Below, one piece after another: positions 1 through 8,248 of a DNA stretch of 27,359 bases. How positions within the stretch are numbered: position 1 is the first letter of the stretch; each line of letters begins with the position of its first letter. The stretch covers positions 5,186 through 32,544 of the forward strand of contig CAZUNO010000029.1 in the NCBI GenBank assembly GCA_964621445.1, read 5' to 3'. The notes beneath the pieces were generated by a model. The model made no database searches, had not been told where the DNA came from, and was given only the letters and a program-made list of their open reading frames with translations. This DNA is from CAZUNO01 sp964621445 [NCBI: Candidatus Hadarchaeota archaeon] (GTDB lineage Archaea > CAYQAE01 > CAYVLA01). Made by a program: the position numbers and the translations under genes.

Positions 1-14
1 ATCTCCTCTTCCAT
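1..14 (-). CDS. Possible start of a divergent gene (partial)
   Basis: An ATG on the minus strand at 14-12 is followed by three acidic codons (MEEE) before the window ends. It is preceded on that strand by GGGAG about 10 nt upstream and by a TATA-like TTATAAAT near 60-69. That arrangement looks like a promoter, ribosome binding site and start for a gene running off the left edge. Only four codons are visible, so nothing can be said about its product. Confidence 0.3.
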
Positions 15-217
15 GACCCGCCATCTCCCGTTTTCCTATTACCTTTAATCATTATTCCTAATTTATAACCCATTTTCATAGGTATGGGGACAAGATTTTA
101 TTTTCCTTTCCACGAGGGTAACCCTGGCTGGAGGTCCGTAGTGATGAGAAAAGTTTTTTCAGCTACAAAGACCGACCGAGATGGATTGTACTCCAGCTGA
201 CGGAAGGTTCTCTCCAC

Positions 218-802
218 ATGGAAGACTATGGCCCCATGGACGATGGTGAAGAAGAGGAATTCGAAATCGACGAGCTCGAGCTGGAAAACCTGGAGGAAAT
301 GGAACTTAAGGGAGAGGGAGGAGGCAAGTCCGAGCCCATCAGCCAGACGACCGAAGCTAGCTCCCTGGAGGAACCCCCCGACATACAGGATCACGCCGCC
401 AAGGTATATGCAATGGAACTGGTCAGCGGCGAGTTCGTTCGGGGAGCGAAATCCGATAGGAGTTTCCTCCGAATGTGGAACGGTCAGGACATAGAAAAGG
501 CATGGATAATGGGAACCATAGTCCAGGCCTTTCTCTCTAATGACGGCAATTACTGTGCCCTCACCATAGACGACGGCACGGAGACCGTCAGGGTCAAGGG
601 CTGGAGGGAGGACGCCGAGTACATGTCCTCCTTTTCACCGGGACAGATCGTGGACCTCATGGGGCAGGTCCGTGAATACAATGGAGAGGTATATCTCGCA
701 CCCAGGTCCATAAACCACATATCGGACCCCAATTGGGAACCATTAAGGGAGCTGGAGATATACAATTTACGCGGGGTAAAGAAAAATGACTTACAACTAT
801 GA
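218..802 (+). CDS. OB-fold protein, RPA-associated (RPA32-like)
   Basis: This 194-aa protein has a highly acidic low-complexity N-terminus (about residues 8-32) followed by one OB-fold. In the fold, a strand around AWIMGTIVQAFLSNDG leads to LTIDDGTETVRVKGW and GQIVDLMGQVREYNGEVYL, the pattern of archaeal RPA-associated single-domain OB proteins (COG3390-like). Such proteins are thought to work with replication protein A on single-stranded DNA. That role is family knowledge and is not shown here. The ATG at 218 has GGAAGG about 10 nt upstream; a second ATG at codon 7 is possible. Its end overlaps the aIF2-beta start by 17 nt, so the two are probably co-transcribed. The acidic tail could bind basic partners or mimic nucleic acid; this is inference. 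Confidence 0.75.
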   Translation: MEDYGPMDDGEEEEFEIDELELENLEEMELKGEGGGKSEPISQTTEASSLEEPPDIQDHAAKVYAMELVSGEFVRGAKSDRSFLRMWNGQDIEKAWIMGTIVQAFLSNDGNYCALTIDDGTETVRVKGWREDAEYMSSFSPGQIVDLMGQVREYNGEVYLAPRSINHISDPNWEPLRELEIYNLRGVKKNDLQL

Positions 803-1196
803 TGAACTCCTGAACAGGGCAAGATCACAGCTTCCCAAGGAGGTATTCGAGGAGAAGAGGTATGACATACCGGATCCGAGGATAATAACCGTGGGCAAAA
901 AGACCATAATCCGTAACTTCAGCGATATTGCCAACGCCCTCAACAGGGACCCGGACCACGTTATGAAATACCTAACCCGGGAGCTGGCAACTGCCGCGGA
1001 TGTCAAGGGTGGAAGGGCCATCTTCAATGGCAAATTCCGGGATAGCAAGATCATGAACAGGATGGAAGCCTACGCCAAGGAGTACGTATTCTGCCACGAG
1101 TGTGGCAAGCCCGACACCCGCCTGGTCAAGGAGGGCCGGGTCAACCTGCTGAAGTGCGAGGCCTGTGGAGCCAGATCCAGCATACGAAGCATCTAG
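786..1196 (+). CDS. eif2b: Translation initiation factor aIF2 subunit beta
   Basis: This is the beta subunit of archaeal IF2, the GTP-dependent factor that brings initiator tRNA to the small ribosomal subunit. The 136-aa length is usual for the archaeal protein. The core domain contains the family pattern from RYDIPDPRI through TIIRNFSDIANALNRD and GRAIFNGKF. It ends in a C-terminal zinc ribbon with C103, C106, C124 and C127 (CHEC and CEAC). The start lies inside the end of the upstream OB-fold gene, which suggests translational coupling. DUF424 and NMD3 follow at once in a conserved archaeal translation neighbourhood. Confidence 0.97.
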   Translation: MTYNYDELLNRARSQLPKEVFEEKRYDIPDPRIITVGKKTIIRNFSDIANALNRDPDHVMKYLTRELATAADVKGGRAIFNGKFRDSKIMNRMEAYAKEYVFCHECGKPDTRLVKEGRVNLLKCEACGARSSIRSI

Positions 1197-1205
1197 GTCG
1201 ATCCA

Positions 1206-1526
1206 GTGACGGAGAAAAAGCCAAGCAGAGTATTCATGAAGGTACACAAGACGCAGGGGGAGACCATGGTAGCCCTCTGCGATCAGGACCTCCTGGGCAA
1301 GAGCTTCAAGGAGGGGGAATTACGGATCAAGGTAACCAAACAGTTCTACGGCGGCAAGCTCCTGGACCCCGACGACTGCGACCCATATCTAAAGGAGGCC
1401 ACCATCGCCAACTTCGTGGGAAAGGAGTCGGTATCAAAGGGACTGGACCTGGGCCTCATAGAGGAGAAACGGGTCATGAGGATACGGGACATTCCCCATG
1501 CCCAGATGATCAAGGTGTTCCTATAG
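1206..1526 (+). CDS. DUF424 family protein
   Basis: This 106-aa protein is recognised as DUF424 (COG2412-like), a small archaeal family of unknown biochemical function. It has the family-typical N-terminal VFMKVHKTQGETMVALCD stretch and the C-terminal VMRIRDIPHAQMIKV ending. The start is GTG at 1206, nine nt after the aIF2-beta stop. It lies between aIF2-beta and NMD3, which points to a translation or ribosome-related role. That is inference from position only. No zinc motif or membrane segment is visible. Confidence 0.9.
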   Translation: MTEKKPSRVFMKVHKTQGETMVALCDQDLLGKSFKEGELRIKVTKQFYGGKLLDPDDCDPYLKEATIANFVGKESVSKGLDLGLIEEKRVMRIRDIPHAQMIKVFL

Positions 1527-1534
1527 GCGTTGCC

Positions 1535-2629
1535 ATGTCACCTCCAGAAGGTCGAAGGAGCGAAGTTCAGTGCCCCAGATGCGGTCGCCCAGCCCACCGT
1601 CTAATCAGGGGAAAGTGCCCGGAATGCCTCCTGGAAACCGAGGACCTGCTAAACATAAAGGATATCGAAATAGAGATCTGCAAGCGCTGCCTGAGATACA
1701 AGCACAGGAGCGAGTGGAGAAGGGAGGGGGTTAGGCTCCTGCCCGTGGCCTATGCTGCCGCCAGGGAGCTGCTCCCACCCAAGATCAAGGTAAGACGTCC
1801 CGGAAATCTCGCCGACCTAAGGCTTGAAAGGCCCAGAATATCTGGGAAGAAGCTAAAGATGGATGTAGTCGCCGCCATCACCGGTTTGGACGAGGACGAG
1901 CAGAGGACGGTAAGAGACAGGGTTTCAATCCCCCTTAATTTCTCCATCTGCAGGGTATGTGAACTGAAGGAATCGCCTTTCTACGCCTCGATCGTCCAGC
2001 TGAGGGGGGAATCAAGGCCCCTTGAGGAGGACGAGATCGAGGCCGTCAGCGAGGTGGTCATCAACAAATCAATTCCCAATAGATTCGACTCCCTGGACTA
2101 CCTCTCCCGGATAACCGACGTCAATGAGGGGAGGAACTTCTACTTTGGCTCACTATCCATGGGAAGAGAGGTAGCCAAGGAGATAGCCTCCCGGTGGGGT
2201 GGAAGGCCCAAGGAGACCAGAAAACTGGTTGGAGTAGACAAGGGAAGCGGGAAGAAGCAGTACAGGTCCACTATTCTGGTCCGGCTTCCTAAACTAAGGG
2301 CCGGGGACATCGCAAAACATAACGGCCGATTTTACAGGGTCATAGGTCACTCCGGCTCCAAGACCTACCTGTCCGGGAATGAGGAAAACATAGTCGTGGA
2401 CAGGCGAAGGCATCCCGAGCTGGAACTGGTGACCACCCACGAGGAGGTGGGCCAGGCCCTAGTGCTGGAGGTCAGGCCGGATGGTATCCAGATCCTGGAC
2501 CCCAGGTCCAACAGGCCCTTTGATTTCAACTCCAAACCCCCGGGAGCCCGGGTAGGAGAGAAGGTAGAGGTGTTCTGGATCCATGATACGCCACAGCTAG
2601 CGCCCGAGAGGAGAGAGGTGGATGAATGA
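1535..2629 (+). CDS. nmd3: NMD3-family 60S-type ribosome export/biogenesis protein
   Basis: This is the archaeal homolog of eukaryotic NMD3, which binds the large ribosomal subunit during maturation. The N-terminal zinc-binding part is clear: C13, C16, C28 and C31 (CPRC and CPEC), then C49/C52 (CKRC) and C139/C142 (CRVC). The rest is the beta-rich NMD3 core, including a GRFYRVIGHSGSKTYLSG segment. The frame is open from 1100, but that part overlaps aIF2-beta and DUF424. The ATG at 1535 just before the first zinc motif is the sensible start, giving 364 aa. The stop overlaps the Mre11 start as ATGA at 2626-2629, so translation of the two is likely coupled. Confidence 0.93.
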   Translation: MSPPEGRRSEVQCPRCGRPAHRLIRGKCPECLLETEDLLNIKDIEIEICKRCLRYKHRSEWRREGVRLLPVAYAAARELLPPKIKVRRPGNLADLRLERPRISGKKLKMDVVAAITGLDEDEQRTVRDRVSIPLNFSICRVCELKESPFYASIVQLRGESRPLEEDEIEAVSEVVINKSIPNRFDSLDYLSRITDVNEGRNFYFGSLSMGREVAKEIASRWGGRPKETRKLVGVDKGSGKKQYRSTILVRLPKLRAGDIAKHNGRFYRVIGHSGSKTYLSGNEENIVVDRRRHPELELVTTHEEVGQALVLEVRPDGIQILDPRSNRPFDFNSKPPGARVGEKVEVFWIHDTPQLAPERREVDE

Positions 2630-3966
2630 GAAATGAGATGACAATAGCGGTAACCGCGGATTCCCACCTGGGCAGGAAATATCCAACCATGGAGTTCAGG
2701 GAGGATGATATCAACCGCGGATTCGAGATGTTCATGGACTCCATCATGGCTGACCGACCAGATATACTCATACATGGCGGAGATCTATTCGACACCGTCT
2801 TTCCCCCGGGCTGGTTCTTCGATAAGGGACTGGCCGAGATGCAAGCTATGCCCCTGCCCGAGGGCTTGACGGTTAGGGAGGAGGTAATGGGGGAGGAGGA
2901 CGCCTCAAATATCTTCATCATACACGGCAACCACGATGGCACGGCGGAGGCCAGAAGCGATAGCGGCTACTTCAGCATTCTCAAGTATTTCGACTCCATG
3001 TCCCTGGCAAATTACATGGATGTCAGGAAGAGGGACGAGCATATCTATTTCCCCAGATTCATCTGCCAGGGCGAGGAGGTATCCGTGGCCATCCAGGGTT
3101 TGGGCCACCGCTCGGTATCCCAGTTTGAAAAGCTTTTTGATAACCTCGAGCCGGCAAGCGGCGTTGACCACAACATCCTGGTGATCCATCAGGGGGTATC
3201 AGAGCTTACCACCACCTACACCAGGGGCGAGATACTGGACCTGGAAATGTTCCTGAATAGGGGTTTTGACCTGGTCATCGCCGGCCATACCCACAGACCA
3301 TTCGATGAATGGGTCCAGGGAACTCGCTTTCTGGTCCCCGGCAGCTCGGAGAGGATGGATTCCGGGGAGTTTGGGGAGAGAAGGGGTTACTACCTGGTCA
3401 GGCTAACCCCCGATAACCTGGAGTGCGCGTTCAGATTGGTGGATCTGGACAGGGTCAGGAAGATACGCAAGTACGAGCTCGATGTCGACGGCCTCTCGGG
3501 TAGCGAGATAACGGAAAGGTGCGTGGAGGAGGTAGCCGAACCGGATATAACCGATGCCCTGCTTTACTTCCTGCTCAGGGGGCAGACCCCCCACGGACAC
3601 AGGGATGTTGATCGCGAGGCGATCGAGGAAAGGTTCATGGAGATGGATGCCCGGGCGGTTAAGCTGAACACCCAGAAGGTATTGACCAAGGAAATCGGGG
3701 AGCTGGTTTCCGATGCCGAGTGGAGAAACGTAAGCATAACTCCCGAGACCTTCGGTAGGCTGTTCTCGGAACGAAACCTCAGGGATCTGAGCGGGAACCC
3801 CATAAGGGCCGAAAAGATGGTCTCCAGGCTCTCGGAGGTTGCCTACAAGATCTTCACTGCCTATGAGAGGGACCAGAAGGATGAGATCCCCACTATACTG
3901 GACAAGAACCTGATGAATATAGCGGAGTCCATTCACCCCACAACCGAAGAGGAGGAGGCAGCCTGA
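2626..3966 (+). CDS. mre11: DNA double-strand break repair nuclease Mre11
   Basis: Mre11 is the Mn-dependent nuclease of the Mre11-Rad50 complex that processes DNA ends. The 446-aa protein shows the metallophosphoesterase motifs in order: D12 and H14 (ADSHLG), GGDLFD 51-56, GNHD 101-104, H188 (IHQG), and H221/H223 (GHTH). Residues after about 270 are the family's variable capping and Rad50-binding part. It starts at 2626 in an ATGA overlap with nmd3; an in-frame ATG four codons on is also possible. A strong GGAGGAGG lies at the end of its own coding sequence and serves rad50. The neighbouring rad50 confirms the role. Confidence 0.97.
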   Translation: MRNEMTIAVTADSHLGRKYPTMEFREDDINRGFEMFMDSIMADRPDILIHGGDLFDTVFPPGWFFDKGLAEMQAMPLPEGLTVREEVMGEEDASNIFIIHGNHDGTAEARSDSGYFSILKYFDSMSLANYMDVRKRDEHIYFPRFICQGEEVSVAIQGLGHRSVSQFEKLFDNLEPASGVDHNILVIHQGVSELTTTYTRGEILDLEMFLNRGFDLVIAGHTHRPFDEWVQGTRFLVPGSSERMDSGEFGERRGYYLVRLTPDNLECAFRLVDLDRVRKIRKYELDVDGLSGSEITERCVEEVAEPDITDALLYFLLRGQTPHGHRDVDREAIEERFMEMDARAVKLNTQKVLTKEIGELVSDAEWRNVSITPETFGRLFSERNLRDLSGNPIRAEKMVSRLSEVAYKIFTAYERDQKDEIPTILDKNLMNIAESIHPTTEEEEAA

Positions 3967-6629
3967 GGATCGAACAGGTCAAGTTGAGAAACTTCAGATC
4001 GTACGGAGATGACACCACAACCCTCGAATTCAAGCCGGGCCTGAACGTCCTACTGGGAAGGATCGGCAGCGGGAAGTCATCCGTCCTGGAGGCCATATTG
4101 ATCTGTCTATTCGGCTTCAACAGATCGGGAACCAGGAAGAAGGACGTGCTGAGAACAAACGCCACCTCCAATGACTTCCAGATAGAGCTGACCTTCTTTT
4201 TCGATGACACCCATTTCAAACTGGCCCGGGGGAACGAGATAAGGCTGGAGAGCTCCCCGGACGGTAATTCATGGACACTGGTTTCCGAAAATTCCCACGA
4301 GATTAATGACTTCATCCAATCGACCCTGGAGGTTTCGGCCAAGAAATTCCGTGATCTGTTCTACTCGGCCCAGGGTGAGCTGACTAAGGTGATCACCGGA
4401 AGTCCCGAGGAACGCCAGAAGAGCATAGACAAGCTACTGGGAGCGGAGAGCCTCAGGGAGACATACGAATACCTCAGCGAGTACGTGAAATACTTTGACC
4501 AGGATATAGGGAGCGCCAAGGGGAGGCTCTCTGAGCTTAAGTCCTACCTTAAACGGGTTGACCTCGACGAGCTCAGAGACCAGAAGAGGGAGGAACAGAG
4601 AGGGGTCATCGAGATATCGGATAGCATCGAGTCGCTGGGAAACGAGATATCATCCCTATCCTCCCAGCTCAAGGAGGCGAGGTCCGATCTCAAACCTCTG
4701 GAGGAGGCCAACAAGCAAATACAGGAGCTGAAAGCCCTTATCTCCGAGAAGCGATCGGATCTCAAGGCCAGGAGAGGTCGCGTAGAGGAGCTGGAGGAGA
4801 GCCTGGAGGAGATACGGGAAAACGAGTCCCAGACCAGATCCAAGATGGAGGAACTCCGCCCGAAAATCGATGAACTGCAACAACGAAAAGAACGGGTTGA
4901 ATCGGAATTCGAGGATCTGAACCAGAAAAAATCCAGGGCTTCAAGCCTCCTAGAGAAGAAGAATAATCTTGAGAAAAACATCTCTACCCTCAAACGCAAC
5001 TTGGAGCAGGAGGCCTCCCAGGAGGAGACCCTAGCTCAGAGAAAAAAAAAGGTCCAGGCCAGGATCGCCAACCTCCAGGAGAAAAAGGAGGATAAACTCC
5101 AGAGAATCGGGTCCCTGGAGGAGGCTATTGAGGATCTCAGGGAGAAGGTCTCGGAGAAGGAGAGGGATATCCGCGAATCGGAGATAAGATCCCGAACTCT
5201 CAAGCAGAAGATTCTGGAAATAGGGGATAGGATAGATGAACTTGATTCCCTCTCCAAGGGGGCCAAATGCCCATTCTGTGAGCAGGTCATCACCGCGGAA
5301 CACAGAAGCAAGGTATCATCCCGGCTCAGGGACCAGCTTAAGTCCCTAACCAGGGAGAGGAAATCCCAGGAGAGCTCGGCCAAACAGCTGAGAGAGGAAC
5401 TAGAATCATTGGAGGAAACCGCCAAGTCCTCCTCCCGGGAACTTGACCAGGCCAAGGAGGACCTGACCACTCTCAGGACCGGCCTGGCAAGGCTGGACCA
5501 GGAAAAAAGCAACCTATCCCAGAACCTGGAGGACTGCAGAGGGAGAAAGGAGTCCCACGAATCGGATCTGGAGGAGCAGGAAAAGAGTCTCCGAAACACC
5601 GAAAACCGGCTGCAGGAGATCAGGTCGGGGCTTGATATTGTCAGCGACGACTGGGTCCAGGTCCTGAACTCTAGAACCGAGGAGCTGTCCCAGCAGGTCA
5701 ACGAACTGAGAAACGACCTTTCCTCTTGCAGAGCACAGGTTGAATCATGCCAGAGCATGCTAGAACGTCAGAAGAGGCAGAAAAGGAGACAGCTAGAGCT
5801 CCGGGAAGAAAATGGCGAGGCCATATCCAAGCTGGAATCAGAGATAGCTTCGGCCGACGGTCAGCTAAAGTCGGCCTATGAGCCCCTAATTGGTTCCACC
5901 CAGCAGCCAGTGGTCGAGCTCACCCGCAGGATTGACCATCTCAAGGAAAGGATCGATACCCTAAACGACGGTATCCGGGAAAAGGAGGTCAAAAAGGCCC
6001 GACTATCATCCCAATTCAAGCAGAAGGAGGACAAGATATCGCAGCTCGCCCAGGATATAGAGGAGTACCTGCGGGACAAGAAGAAGGCACAGGAGGCAAA
6101 GAGGGAGTATACCATCTACAGCGAGGCCAAGAACATACTCCAGCAGATCCGGGATAAGTACAAGGATGCCCGGGAGATGATAAGGACCGATCTCATAAAC
6201 GTGCTCAGGGAAACCCTGCGCCGGGAATTCAACCGCCTCTACACCTATGAGGATTTCCACGATGTCGAGGTATCGGATGACTACCAGATATCCCTGCTGA
6301 GCCCCTCCCTTGGAGAGATCAGCGCCCACAACCTGTCCGCCGGCCAGAAGGCCATAGTGGCCATCGCCTTCAGACTGGCCGTGGCCAAGGCCATGGAGAT
6401 GAGGATCGGGTGCTGGATAATAGACGAGCCAACCCAGAATATCGGGGAGTCGGAGGTGGAAAAGCTAGGCGACGTGCTGGCCGACACCGAGGAAATACCT
6501 CAGATAATCGTTGCCAGCCATCATCCCTCACTGGGCAGGCACGGAAACGTCATAAATCTGGAGCTAGAGGGTGGGAAGACAATCCGAGACGAGGTAGATA
6601 TCGGTTACCAGCCGACCGAGGCTACCTGA
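3963..6629 (+). CDS. rad50: DNA double-strand break repair ATPase Rad50 (apparent CTG start)
   Basis: Rad50 is the SMC-like ATPase partner of Mre11. Motifs, numbered from the CTG at 3963, are Walker A 32-40 (GRIGSGKSS), a long coiled coil about 170-720, zinc hook CPFC 436-439, ABC signature LSAGQ 791-795, Walker B ending D821-E822, and switch histidine H853. Upstream of the first usual start (TTG 3984) the frame reads LRIEQVKLRNFRSYG. This supplies the first beta strand that Rad50 proteins always have, and starting at TTG would cut it off. No ATG, GTG or TTG lies in frame nearby. The CTG forms a CTGA overlap with the mre11 stop and sits 4-5 nt after GGAGGAGG. I therefore place the start at CTG (888 aa). 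Product certain, start codon probable. Confidence 0.96.
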   Translation: MRIEQVKLRNFRSYGDDTTTLEFKPGLNVLLGRIGSGKSSVLEAILICLFGFNRSGTRKKDVLRTNATSNDFQIELTFFFDDTHFKLARGNEIRLESSPDGNSWTLVSENSHEINDFIQSTLEVSAKKFRDLFYSAQGELTKVITGSPEERQKSIDKLLGAESLRETYEYLSEYVKYFDQDIGSAKGRLSELKSYLKRVDLDELRDQKREEQRGVIEISDSIESLGNEISSLSSQLKEARSDLKPLEEANKQIQELKALISEKRSDLKARRGRVEELEESLEEIRENESQTRSKMEELRPKIDELQQRKERVESEFEDLNQKKSRASSLLEKKNNLEKNISTLKRNLEQEASQEETLAQRKKKVQARIANLQEKKEDKLQRIGSLEEAIEDLREKVSEKERDIRESEIRSRTLKQKILEIGDRIDELDSLSKGAKCPFCEQVITAEHRSKVSSRLRDQLKSLTRERKSQESSAKQLREELESLEETAKSSSRELDQAKEDLTTLRTGLARLDQEKSNLSQNLEDCRGRKESHESDLEEQEKSLRNTENRLQEIRSGLDIVSDDWVQVLNSRTEELSQQVNELRNDLSSCRAQVESCQSMLERQKRQKRRQLELREENGEAISKLESEIASADGQLKSAYEPLIGSTQQPVVELTRRIDHLKERIDTLNDGIREKEVKKARLSSQFKQKEDKISQLAQDIEEYLRDKKKAQEAKREYTIYSEAKNILQQIRDKYKDAREMIRTDLINVLRETLRREFNRLYTYEDFHDVEVSDDYQISLLSPSLGEISAHNLSAGQKAIVAIAFRLAVAKAMEMRIGCWIIDEPTQNIGESEVEKLGDVLADTEEIPQIIVASHHPSLGRHGNVINLELEGGKTIRDEVDIGYQPTEAT

Positions 6630-7605
6630 CCTTCACCGGCTCGTTCTTCTCGGAGCTCCTGTACACGGCTTCTAGAATCTTTACCACCGTCCAGCCCTGC
6701 TCCCCGTTGGATATTGGTTCCTTGTCCTCAATCACACAGTCCACGAAGTGATCGATCTCTGCCTGGAAGCTGTCCGCGTCCCTTATCTCGGGTTTCAGGG
6801 TAGTTGGCTTGCCGTTGATATCCTTGTATATCTCCAGGGGATACCTTGAAGCTCCTCCCTCGTCCCCCATCAATATGCTCATTATCTCGCTCTTCCAACC
6901 CGAGTACCAACTGGCCCCCACGTGTACTATCTGCCCCTCCTCAAAGGTTATGGCGGCCATGGCCATGTCCTCCACCGCGTTCTCCTTATCGGAGCCGACG
7001 GCCCGGCCAAGACAGTACTTTGGCTCCGGGCAACCCATCAGCCACCAGGTGAGGTCCAGGAGATGAACCCCGATATCCAGCATGGGGCCTCCTCCCGAGA
7101 GGTTCTTCTTTGCAAACCACCTTCCGGGGTCGCCGCTGTGCCTGAGCCATGAACAGCGGGCGAAGTTAATGTCACCCAGGAAGTCGTCCTCGACCAGCTC
7201 TTTAAGATAGACGCTGGCGGGGTGGAATCTCCTGCAAACCGCGACCATCAATTTCGTTCCCCCTTTTTTTGCGGCTTTCACCATTCTCCTCCCCTCGTCC
7301 GAGGTGGTGCACATGGGTTTTTCGGTGATCGCACTTATTCCCCTCTCGGCCGCGGATATTGCTATGGGGGCATGGAAGATGTTCGGCGTGCAGATGCTGA
7401 TGGCATCCAGCTTCTCCTCCTCGAACATCTCCTCCGAGTCGTAATAACCTTTCAGTTTGTGAAGGGATGAGATCTTGTCGGTGGTCTTCTCCGCAGGGTC
7501 GGCAACGGCCACCACCTTGGCGTGTGAATTCTCCAAATATCTCTTCAGGTGTTCCTTTCCGGCCCATCCAAGGCCCACTACTCCCACCTTTATCTTCTTT
7601 TTCAT
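6622..7605 (-). CDS. Gfo/Idh/MocA family NAD(P)-dependent oxidoreductase
   Basis: This 327-aa oxidoreductase has an N-terminal Rossmann fold (GVVGLGWAGKEH, residues 8-19). It carries the family EKP motif at 95-97 and a C-terminal substrate domain with GGGPMLDIGVHLLDL. D177 and H181 there match the usual catalytic Asp/His pair. Members act on sugars, inositols or related polyols, and the substrate here cannot be read from the sequence. It lies 10 nt downstream of nadM and is the last gene of that minus-strand run. Its end overlaps the rad50 end by 8 nt tail to tail. ATG start at 7605. Confidence 0.9.
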   Translation of the reverse strand: MKKKIKVGVVGLGWAGKEHLKRYLENSHAKVVAVADPAEKTTDKISSLHKLKGYYDSEEMFEEEKLDAISICTPNIFHAPIAISAAERGISAITEKPMCTTSDEGRRMVKAAKKGGTKLMVAVCRRFHPASVYLKELVEDDFLGDINFARCSWLRHSGDPGRWFAKKNLSGGGPMLDIGVHLLDLTWWLMGCPEPKYCLGRAVGSDKENAVEDMAMAAITFEEGQIVHVGASWYSGWKSEIMSILMGDEGGASRYPLEIYKDINGKPTTLKPEIRDADSFQAEIDHFVDCVIEDKEPISNGEQGWTVVKILEAVYRSSEKNEPVKVR

Positions 7606-7615
7606 GATATATCCC

Positions 7616-8152
7616 TCAATTATCGGGCTCGTCCGTTCCTGAAAGCTGCCTTATTCTGTCGACACCGTCGATTTCCTCTATGTAATCGGCAACGCTCTCG
7701 GGTACATTCTCCTCCCAGTTCCCGGCCTCGATCATGCTCTGCCGGATGGTGGTTCCCCAGAACTTCTCTCTCTTAAACTCGTTATGTTCACGTACCTCGT
7801 AACCCGCCTGCTGGAAAAGGGTCTTCACCAATGGATTGCGCGTGTACACGACCTCGAATTTAGGGCAGTAGGTCTTGACCTGCGAAACGTAGATCGAGTG
7901 ATGATTTGGGGGCAGGGTATCGGGAACGGCCACGATGGTCACCCTGGACATGGGTATATCGGATTCCAGAAGGGCCCGTCTCAACATCTCGATTCTCTCC
8001 CCGGCCGTAAATGGATTTCTGACCGAGAATGACTTCAGGGCGCTTCCAACCACCAGTATCAACTCCTCGGTTTCCTTGAGCATGCTCTTGATGCTCTGGA
8101 TGTGACCCTTGTGAACCGGCTGGAATCTGCCCAGGAAAAGGGCCGTGGTCAA
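7616..8152 (-). CDS. nadM: Nicotinamide-nucleotide adenylyltransferase, archaeal type
   Basis: This enzyme joins NMN and ATP to form NAD. The 178-aa protein has the nucleotidyltransferase motif GRFQPVHKGH at residues 8-17, with the catalytic HxGH. A C-terminal GTTIRQSM segment stands for the family's S/T-x-IR motif. Size and sequence fit the archaeal NadM group. The start is TTG at 8152, with GGAGG seven nt upstream, and the protein begins right at the first beta strand. It follows cofE after 96 nt and precedes the oxidoreductase by 10 nt, so it is probably in one transcript with them. Confidence 0.94.
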   Translation of the reverse strand: MTTALFLGRFQPVHKGHIQSIKSMLKETEELILVVGSALKSFSVRNPFTAGERIEMLRRALLESDIPMSRVTIVAVPDTLPPNHHSIYVSQVKTYCPKFEVVYTRNPLVKTLFQQAGYEVREHNEFKREKFWGTTIRQSMIEAGNWEENVPESVADYIEEIDGVDRIRQLSGTDEPDN

Positions 8153-8248
8153 TTCGGGGCCTCCAGAATCCTGAATTGGGGTCCATCTATCATTCCTTTA
8201 CATTTTTCGCTCTCTGTTGGCAACTCATGTACCCTCTTCAGCGTCTCC

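Noticed and set aside
98-394. 98-codon minus-strand ORF over the start of the OB-fold gene
   Set aside because: It is antisense to a gene with clear fold motifs, shows no domain or ribosome binding site, and looks like a frame shadow.
1100-1534. Open extension of the nmd3 frame upstream of its ATG
   Set aside because: It lies inside aIF2-beta and DUF424, is rich in Gly, Gln and Arg, and NMD3 homologs start just before the first zinc motif.
5036-5758. 240-codon Ser/Leu-rich minus-strand ORF inside rad50
   Set aside because: It is a compositional shadow of the coiled-coil codons (GAG/GAA read backwards as CTC/TTC); the sense strand is unambiguous.
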